DNA from: Bombilactobacillus bombi
GTDB lineage: Bacteria; Bacillota; Bacilli; Lactobacillales; Lactobacillaceae
NCBI RefSeq assembly: GCF_964340835.1
Contig: NZ_OZ204251.1
DNA length: 64,000 nt
Reading direction: 5' to 3' (one strand)
In this document: piece after piece, positions 58,885 to 64,000 of the stretch
Layout: each line of letters opens with the position of its first letter
Numbering within the stretch: position 1 is the first letter of the stretch
Made by a program: the position numbers and the translations under genes
Notes under the pieces: generated by a model
The model's input: only the letters and a program-made list of their open reading frames with translations
Told to the model about the DNA's origin: nothing
The model's database searches: none

Positions 58885-59961
58885 CTAACTAAACCAAGGT
58901 TCCATAATTGTTAATGTTTTTTGATCAAAATCAATTTGAGTTTGAGCTCCATACGGCAACGCCGTCCGCGGATAAGCATGACCAAAATTGCAATTATACA
59001 AAATTGGGGTCTGATAAGCTGCTGTCATCTCTAGTAACACTTGTTGATATTCGTCATAGTATTTTTTGTTTTGCGGCTTACCTACAATAATAGCTTTGAC
59101 AGCTGATAATACACCTTTTTCATCTAATACTTGTAATAATTGGCGATATTTAGCAGGCGTTGGTTGTCCTTCACTAGTTTCAATAAACAGGATTTTATCT
59201 TGCCATTGAGCAGCTGATGGAAAGATTTGATATTGGGTATTGATTACTATTTCTTCAGAATAGCGCGATCCAATTATTAAATCGGTTAAACTTTCCAAAC
59301 AGCCACCCAACAATTGACCTTGAATCTGACCAGTTCCGCGTAAAGTGAGATAACCATCATTATCAGCATGTTGTGGTCTAGGTGTACCGACTTGAGCATC
59401 AGAAAAATCCGTCCGTTCTTCATACCAAATTGGACTAGCTTCTATTTCAGTTTGTTGAGGATTAGTAAAATAATGTTCAACCGTTTTGCGGGTATAGGGC
59501 AACATTTGAGTGTCTAACTCTGCCAAATCATTTAAAAAATTTGGTCCATAAAAACTTTGCATTCCTAGACGATAAAACATTAAATGATCAACGGTCGTAT
59601 CTGAAAAACCACTAAATAACTTCGGATGTTGACGAACATTTTGCTTAAATTCTTCATCTTCCATTAAGTATGGCAACAATTTAAAAGTATCTTCACCGCC
59701 TATTGCGGCAAAAATACCTTTGATATGTTGATCTGCAAAAGCTTGCTTTAAGTCTTGTGCGCGCGCTTTTGGGTGTTCTTTGAGATAAGCAATTCCTTTG
59801 AGTGCATTAGGCATAAACACTGGCTTGAGACCCAATTCTTGTAATCGTTGGATTCCTAATTGCCGTTGATGAGCAGCAAATGCTTCTCCTAAAGTTCCTT
59901 GCGACAAACTGACAACAGCCACTTGATCTCCTATATGTAATGGTTTAGGTTTTACTAACAT
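58885..59961 (-). CDS. LD-carboxypeptidase family (S66)
   Basis: 358 residues. The S66 catalytic triad can be placed: Ser in FSGFSDTTV, Glu in LLGGCLESLTD and His in CNFGHAYPR. The family removes the terminal D-Ala from tetrapeptide wall fragments, or inactivates microcin C (MccF type); the length and insert (about 165-215) are nearer to MccF-like members. No signal peptide, so cytoplasmic: wall recycling or self-protection. AAAGGAGG before the ATG. Confidence 0.87.
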   Translation of the reverse strand: MLVKPKPLHIGDQVAVVSLSQGTLGEAFAAHQRQLGIQRLQELGLKPVFMPNALKGIAYLKEHPKARAQDLKQAFADQHIKGIFAAIGGEDTFKLLPYLMEDEEFKQNVRQHPKLFSGFSDTTVDHLMFYRLGMQSFYGPNFLNDLAELDTQMLPYTRKTVEHYFTNPQQTEIEASPIWYEERTDFSDAQVGTPRPQHADNDGYLTLRGTGQIQGQLLGGCLESLTDLIIGSRYSEEIVINTQYQIFPSAAQWQDKILFIETSEGQPTPAKYRQLLQVLDEKGVLSAVKAIIVGKPQNKKYYDEYQQVLLEMTAAYQTPILYNCNFGHAYPRTALPYGAQTQIDFDQKTLTIMEPWFS

Positions 59962-60190
59962 TGGCTCAACCTCCTTTTTAAGACATTATACTTAAAAAGT
60001 TTTAATAAATAAACACTAATTTTTAATTGTATAAACACTAAAAATCCTCCAATTATTAGACCCTTATGTCCTTTAATTGAAGGATAATTCATAATTTATT
60101 TAAAATAAATTTCATTCCATTCAGTTCTTAAAATTCCCTATTTCACGCTATCCCAATATTAATTTTTCTGCAAAGATTGTAAAATTATTT

Positions 60191-61591
60191 TCATTCACTT
60201 TTTTTCTTTTGATTTAAGTTGCTATGATGAATACTATAAGTCAAATAAATAATAATCCCGATAGTGAACCAAATAGCTGATGCAATCCAAGTTACCAATT
60301 TTAATTTGGTCATCAAATACAGACACAAAATCAACGAAATAATTGGCAAAACTGGATAAAACGGCACTTTGAAACCATCATTCTTAATATCTTGGCGTTT
60401 ACGCAATGGTACAACTCCAATAGAAACAAACGCAAATGCGATTAAAGTCCCAATATTAACTAATTCCGCTAATTGGTTAAGATTAATAAATCCTCCCATA
60501 ATAGCAATAATGATTGTTACAATTACCAAACTATTATTAGGTAGATGCTTTTGATTGATGCTACCTAAAAACTTCGGTAATAAGCCGTCACGCCCAATTG
60601 CATAGACCAAGCGCGAACTACTATAAATCATGGTAACCATCATCGTGAACATCCCGGCCATAGCCCCTAAGGAAATAATACCCGCAACTGTATTTAAGTG
60701 GAAAAACTGCAAGGCAAAAGCGACAGGATCGGCTACATTTAACTTGGTATAAGGTACCATCCCTGTTAACACTGTAGCTACAGCCATGTAAAGAATCGTC
60801 GCAATAATCAATGTCCCAATAATTCCAATTGGCAGATTGCGTTGCGGATTTTTCACTTCCGGAGCTGAAGAAGAAACAGCATCAAAGCCAAGATAAGCGA
60901 AGAACACCGTTGAAGCTCCTGTTAATACTCCAGAAGTGCCGAAAGGCATAAATGGCGACCAGTTCTTGGGTTTAACATAAAAAATCCCCACTGCAATAAA
61001 AATTGCAATAATTACAATCTTAATAACTACCATCCAGTCATTAATTTTCATAGAGGTTTGCATTCCACGTGATAACATGGCTGAAATTAACAAAACCACT
61101 ACCACTGCTACTAAATTAATATACGTATGTTGATGTAAATTCAGTGGACCAGAAATTGCTTGCGGTAAACTAATCCCAAATCCCTTCAAAAAGGCACTAA
61201 AATAAGCAGAAAATCCCACTGATACTGTCGCTACTGCCAGCATATACTCTAAGATAAGCGCCCAGCCAATAATCCAACCAATCAATTGACCGAAGATAAT
61301 ATTTCCATAAGAATACGCACTCCCCGCCACGGGTAAAGCAGACGCAAATTCTGCATAACACATTGCAGCAGTCGCGCACACAATTGCCGCGATTAAAAAG
61401 CTTAAGATAACTCCCGGACCACTGACAGTCGCAGCTACTGTGCCGGGCAAGATAAAGATTCCCGTTCCAATTACTGCCCCAATCCCCAGAGCCATCAAAT
61501 CTTTCGCGCGCAGTGTTTTCTCGAATTGCACGTCTTCTTGCAAATATTGTTGAACATCGGCTTTTTGTGTAATTTTCTGCCAGATTGACAC
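60191..61591 (-). CDS. APC family amino acid permease
   Basis: 466 residues, twelve helices. The N-terminus has TLRAKDLMALGIGAVIGTGIFILPG (unwound helix 1 substrate motif), then CYAEFASALPVAGSAYSY. It is of the cationic amino acid/YfnA group. GTG at 61591 is preferred because the ATG three codons earlier abuts AAAGGA. Substrate unknown; being divergent from the araT operon, aromatic or branched-chain amino acids are possible but not shown. Confidence 0.88.
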   Translation of the reverse strand: MSIWQKITQKADVQQYLQEDVQFEKTLRAKDLMALGIGAVIGTGIFILPGTVAATVSGPGVILSFLIAAIVCATAAMCYAEFASALPVAGSAYSYGNIIFGQLIGWIIGWALILEYMLAVATVSVGFSAYFSAFLKGFGISLPQAISGPLNLHQHTYINLVAVVVVLLISAMLSRGMQTSMKINDWMVVIKIVIIAIFIAVGIFYVKPKNWSPFMPFGTSGVLTGASTVFFAYLGFDAVSSSAPEVKNPQRNLPIGIIGTLIIATILYMAVATVLTGMVPYTKLNVADPVAFALQFFHLNTVAGIISLGAMAGMFTMMVTMIYSSSRLVYAIGRDGLLPKFLGSINQKHLPNNSLVIVTIIIAIMGGFINLNQLAELVNIGTLIAFAFVSIGVVPLRKRQDIKNDGFKVPFYPVLPIISLILCLYLMTKLKLVTWIASAIWFTIGIIIYLTYSIHHSNLNQKKKSE

Positions 61592-61804
61592 AAGCATCAT
61601 TCCTTTGTTTAATTTGTAATTTGTAGAATAAGTTAAAATTTAAATCTTGTCAACAAGGCATCATTACAAATAAATTAAATCTACTAATAAAGGTAATTTT
61701 TAATTGTTTGACTAGAACTCCTTGCTATAATGCAGTTTACCATACTTTTTTTCAAAAATTTAAAAAGTTTTTATTAACAAAATTAAATTAAAATTAAAAA
61801 AGTG

Positions 61805-61834
61805 TTGACATTTACCCTGTAGTTGGATTAGATT
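61805..61834 (+). promoter_or_regulatory. Promoter of the araT leader
   Basis: Consensus -35 TTGACA (61805-61810) and -10 TAGATT (61829-61834, 18-bp spacer) or TTAGAT (17 bp). Confidence 0.65.
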
Positions 61835-61865
61835 ATAACTATTCAATAAGTCAGGAGCCCAGATA

Positions 61866-61925
61866 ATGTTAAAACTTCAAATTCGACAATTGAATGCCTA
61901 TTATTACTTTCGTTTCTTTAGATAG
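61866..61925 (+). CDS. Aromatic-rich leader peptide of araT
   Basis: 19 codons encode MLKLQIRQLNAYYYFRFFR. GGAG lies eight bases before the ATG. Three Tyr codons in a row and three Phe codons occur within the last eight residues, and an attenuator follows, so this is a leader peptide whose translation should sense charged tRNA-Tyr and tRNA-Phe. Too short for most gene finders. Real translation is inferred. Confidence 0.75.
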   Translation: MLKLQIRQLNAYYYFRFFR

Positions 61926-62107
61926 TGTTTGTACTCTGAGTCTATGGGTGCAAACACGTTAACAAGTGTTTGACACCTGTAGGAACGAAAGCTTATTTAC
62001 TTGAGCGAATTCGACCTAGCAGGTTTTAGAAAATCTGATGGGTCACCTAATAAACTAATTTGGCCAAGACCCAACAGATTTTCACAATTAATCTGTTGGG
62101 TCTTTTT
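61907..62107 (+). promoter_or_regulatory. Attenuator with alternative hairpins before araT
   Basis: Region 1 GACCTAGCAGGTTTT (62013-62027) can pair with region 2 AAAATCTGATGGGTC (62030-62044); region 2 can instead pair with region 3 GACCCAACAGATT (62068-62080) as antiterminator; region 3 pairs perfectly with region 4 AATCTGTTGGGTC (62090-62102), followed by five T, as terminator. Upstream, CTTTCGTTTC in the leader codons pairs with GGAACGAAAG (61982-61991), and CAAACAC (61951-61957) can pair with GTGTTTG at 61925 or 61966. No T-box core is present. Confidence 0.8.
62068..62107 (+). terminator. Terminator arm of the araT attenuator
   Basis: Perfect 15-bp stem AAGACCCAACAGATT/AATCTGTTGGGTCTT with a T run, 21 bases before the araT start. 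Confidence 0.9.
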
Positions 62108-62128
62108 ATTTAGGAAAGGATGAATATC

Positions 62129-63313
62129 ATGCAAATGAATCAATATCTCAATCGTCAACTTAGTCAAGTGAAGCCGTCAGCTATTTTAGCTTTTTCGACA
62201 TTCGCTAATCAAATTCCAAACATCGTTAACTTCACCTTAGGCGAACCCGACTTCAATACTCCCGAACATATCAAAGAAGCTGCCATCGCTAGTATTCAAG
62301 CCAACCATTCTCACTATGCTCCTAGCAATGGGACTGCCGGTTTACGCCAAGCAGCGGCTAACTTCTTAGCTCAAAAATATGACCAGCACTATACTGCTGA
62401 TGAAGTCATTGTGACTGAAGGAGCAACTGAAGGAATTTATACTGCTATCATGTCTGTTTTAAACCCTGGTGATAAAGTTATTATTCCGACACCAACATTC
62501 CCGTTATACATTGCAGATACTGTCTTGGCAGGCGGTGAACCTATTTTAGTTGATACTTCCAGCAACGGCTTTAAGTTGACTCCCCAAATGCTGCAAGACA
62601 CCATCGAGAAAGCTGGCGAAGGTGTACGCTTAGTCATCTTAAATTATCCAAGTAATCCCACAGGTGTTACTTATTCCCAAAGTGAATTAGATGCTTTAGC
62701 TGATGTTTTAAGAGATCAACCAATTTTCGTTCTTTGTGACGAAATTTATAGCGAATTAAATTACAACGGACCTCACGCTAGCTTATCCAAGAGCCTCAAA
62801 GATCAAGTAATTCTAATTACCGGTGTGTCCAAATCGCATGCTATGACTGGTTGGAGAATTGGTTTAATGTGTGCTCCGCAAGTCATCACAGACGAGCTTG
62901 GTAAAATTCACCAATTCACGATTACAAGTGCCGCCACTGTCACTCAAGATGCAGCTGAAGAAGCTTTCAAAAACGGGATAGATGATGCATTACCAATGCG
63001 CGCCCAATATCAAAAACGCCGTGATTACATTGTAGAACAAATGGACCAAATGGGCTTTAAGTGTGCAACTCCAGGAGGTGCTTTCTATATTTTTGCACAA
63101 ATTCCTGAAGATTTAGATCAAGATGATGAACGTTTTGCTCGTGATTTAGCCCAAAACGGTCCCGTGGCAGCAGTCCCAGGATCATACTTTGGACCTGGTG
63201 GCAGTAGTTATTTAAGATTAAGCTATGCCACTAGCATGGAAGAGATTCAACGGGGAATGCAATTAATGCAAGCATACGTCCAAAATATTCGCCAACAAAA
63301 AGGAGGACATTAA
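62129..63313 (+). CDS. araT: Aromatic amino acid aminotransferase
   Basis: 394 residues. It follows lactococcal AraT along its whole length: IPNIVNFTLGEPDFNTPEHIK, YPSNPTGVTYS, DEIYSELNY, GVSKSHAMTGWRIGL with the PLP Lys, and DDALPMRAQYQKRRDYI. It transfers amino groups between Phe, Tyr or Trp and 2-oxoglutarate, the last step of Phe/Tyr synthesis and the first of their catabolism. ATG at 62129 is preferred over 62120, which abuts AAAGG. It is under the attenuator and is followed, without a gap, by a D-2-hydroxyacid dehydrogenase gene. Confidence 0.9.
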   Translation: MQMNQYLNRQLSQVKPSAILAFSTFANQIPNIVNFTLGEPDFNTPEHIKEAAIASIQANHSHYAPSNGTAGLRQAAANFLAQKYDQHYTADEVIVTEGATEGIYTAIMSVLNPGDKVIIPTPTFPLYIADTVLAGGEPILVDTSSNGFKLTPQMLQDTIEKAGEGVRLVILNYPSNPTGVTYSQSELDALADVLRDQPIFVLCDEIYSELNYNGPHASLSKSLKDQVILITGVSKSHAMTGWRIGLMCAPQVITDELGKIHQFTITSAATVTQDAAEEAFKNGIDDALPMRAQYQKRRDYIVEQMDQMGFKCATPGGAFYIFAQIPEDLDQDDERFARDLAQNGPVAAVPGSYFGPGGSSYLRLSYATSMEEIQRGMQLMQAYVQNIRQQKGGH

Positions 63314-64000
63314 ATGAGAATTATCTTATTAACTGTTCGTGATGATGAATTACCTTCAATTAAGCAATGGCAAGCACGTCATCCTGAAATTGAAATCCAA
63401 ACCACTGATTGGGAATTACATTCTGATACAGTTGATCGTTTAGCCGGTTTTGATGGAGTCGTTACACAACAGCGCAGTCAAATTGAAGATGATGTTTATC
63501 CCAAATTAAAAGAATTAGGCTTCAAACAGCTTACTACTCGAACCGCTGGTTTTGATGTTGTGAACTTACCCTTAGCTACTGAAAATAATCTCAAAGTCAG
63601 CAATGTACCTGCATATTCTCCCCATTCAGTGGCTGAATTAGCACTCACACATACCATGCGTTTAATTCGTAAATTGCCACTCTTTGATGCTCGCATGAAG
63701 CAGCAAGATTTTCGTTGGCAAGGATTGCAAGCCACTGAACTTCATTCCCTGACAATCGGAATTATTGGTGCTGGCCGTATTGGCAGTACTACTGCGCAAA
63801 TCTTTCATGCTTTAGGAGCAAATGTCATCGCCAACGATACCAAGCCTAATCATGACTTAGATGACATCTTAACTTTTAAGACCAAAGAAGAAGTCTTACA
63901 AGGATCCGATGTTATTTGTTTACACGTAGACTTAAATGAGACCTCGAAAAATTTAATTGACGCCAAAGCCTTGAGCTTAATGAAGCCAACAGCTTATATT
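63314..64000 (+). CDS. D-2-hydroxyacid dehydrogenase, 3' end beyond window
   Basis: 229 residues visible of about 330. The N-terminal catalytic part has TTRTAGFDVVNL (Arg region of substrate binding near the hinge) and VPAYSPHSVAELALTHTM; the NAD domain has IGIIGAGRIGSTTAQIFHALGANVI. It is of the D-lactate dehydrogenase type and may reduce pyruvate or, given its place one base after araT, phenylpyruvate and hydroxyphenylpyruvate to D-phenyllactate and its hydroxy form (inference). AGGAGG overlaps the end of araT. Confidence 0.88.
   Translation, partial: MRIILLTVRDDELPSIKQWQARHPEIEIQTTDWELHSDTVDRLAGFDGVVTQQRSQIEDDVYPKLKELGFKQLTTRTAGFDVVNLPLATENNLKVSNVPAYSPHSVAELALTHTMRLIRKLPLFDARMKQQDFRWQGLQATELHSLTIGIIGAGRIGSTTAQIFHALGANVIANDTKPNHDLDDILTFKTKEEVLQGSDVICLHVDLNETSKNLIDAKALSLMKPTAYI

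Noticed and set aside
61861..62107. T-box riboswitch before araT
   Set aside because: The conserved T-box (GGGTGGNACC-type) sequence and a stem I with AGAG bulge are absent; a translated leader ORF explains the structure better.
1..64000. Insertion sequences, CRISPR arrays or rRNA genes
   Set aside because: I looked for transposase motifs, regular spaced repeats and rRNA sequences and found none.

Overview
The window is an AT-rich chromosomal segment from a member of the Lactobacillaceae. Evidence: SLAP-type surface proteins, a DUF3737/PatB pair, an isoleucine 2-epimerase, AraT with a D-2-hydroxyacid dehydrogenase, dedicated OpuA and RibU-ECF transporters, two choloylglycine-hydrolase-like enzymes, strong Shine-Dalgarno sites and frequent TTG starts. 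The genus cannot be fixed from sequence alone; a low-GC host- or plant-associated lineage is likely. I see no insertion sequence, prophage, CRISPR array or rRNA operon; there is one tRNA gene.

Layout. 1-3.7 kb: a lipoprotein cut by the window edge, a ComX/SigH-like competence sigma factor, a ComK-like regulator and a small membrane-anchored protein. 3.7-13.8 kb: a cell-surface block on the minus strand in which peptidoglycan hydrolases carrying a C-terminal SLAP-like module (two glucosaminidases, one amidase) alternate with three SLAP surface proteins, each with its own promoter or terminator. Within and after it (6.4-19.7 kb) are three large polytopic membrane proteins of the PTPS-related/YfhO-like type and two acyltransferase-3 proteins, which look like an envelope-glycan decoration set. 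19.8-20.1 kb: an orphan, terminator-ended RNA gene. 20.2-30 kb: a LexA-box-controlled small membrane protein, an M24 peptidase, MgtC, DUF2922/DUF1659, a MucBP-SLAP protein, a lipoprotein, a DUF915-like hydrolase, the PatB-DUF3737 operon behind a MerR-type 19-bp-spacer promoter, and a BspA-repeat WxL surface protein.

30-42.6 kb: the OpuA glycine-betaine ABC transporter; an FMN-riboswitch-controlled ribU-ecfA-ecfA-ecfT operon; an NlpC/P60 hydrolase; a choloylglycine-hydrolase family enzyme; a beta-glucoside PTS with a LicT/BglG antiterminator and RAT site. 42.6-50 kb: aroE-aroD, tRNA-Ala(CGC), an aldo/keto reductase, a small secreted protein, a CBS-less guaB, adenosine deaminase, and a second choloylglycine-hydrolase family enzyme. 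50-58.9 kb: a MarR regulator, CsbD, isoleucine 2-epimerase, a MacB-type ABC pair, and a mannose-family PTS (IIA-IIB-IIC-IID) with a ChbG/YdjC deacetylase preceded by two divergent XRE regulators that share three ACTAC-N5-GTAGT operators. 58.9-64 kb: an S66 LD-carboxypeptidase, an APC permease, and an araT-hdhD operon.

The most striking feature is the araT leader (61805-62107). It holds a 19-codon ORF rich in Tyr and Phe codons, then mutually exclusive antiterminator and terminator helices, so it looks like a peptide-dependent aromatic-amino-acid attenuator rather than a T-box. Other items worth follow-up are the orphan RNA, the XRE/PTS operator circuit, the SOS promoter with the LexA box in its spacer, and the ComX-ComK pair with perfect dyads in their promoters. 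Coordinates use the start codon I consider most likely, which often lies downstream of the longest open frame.
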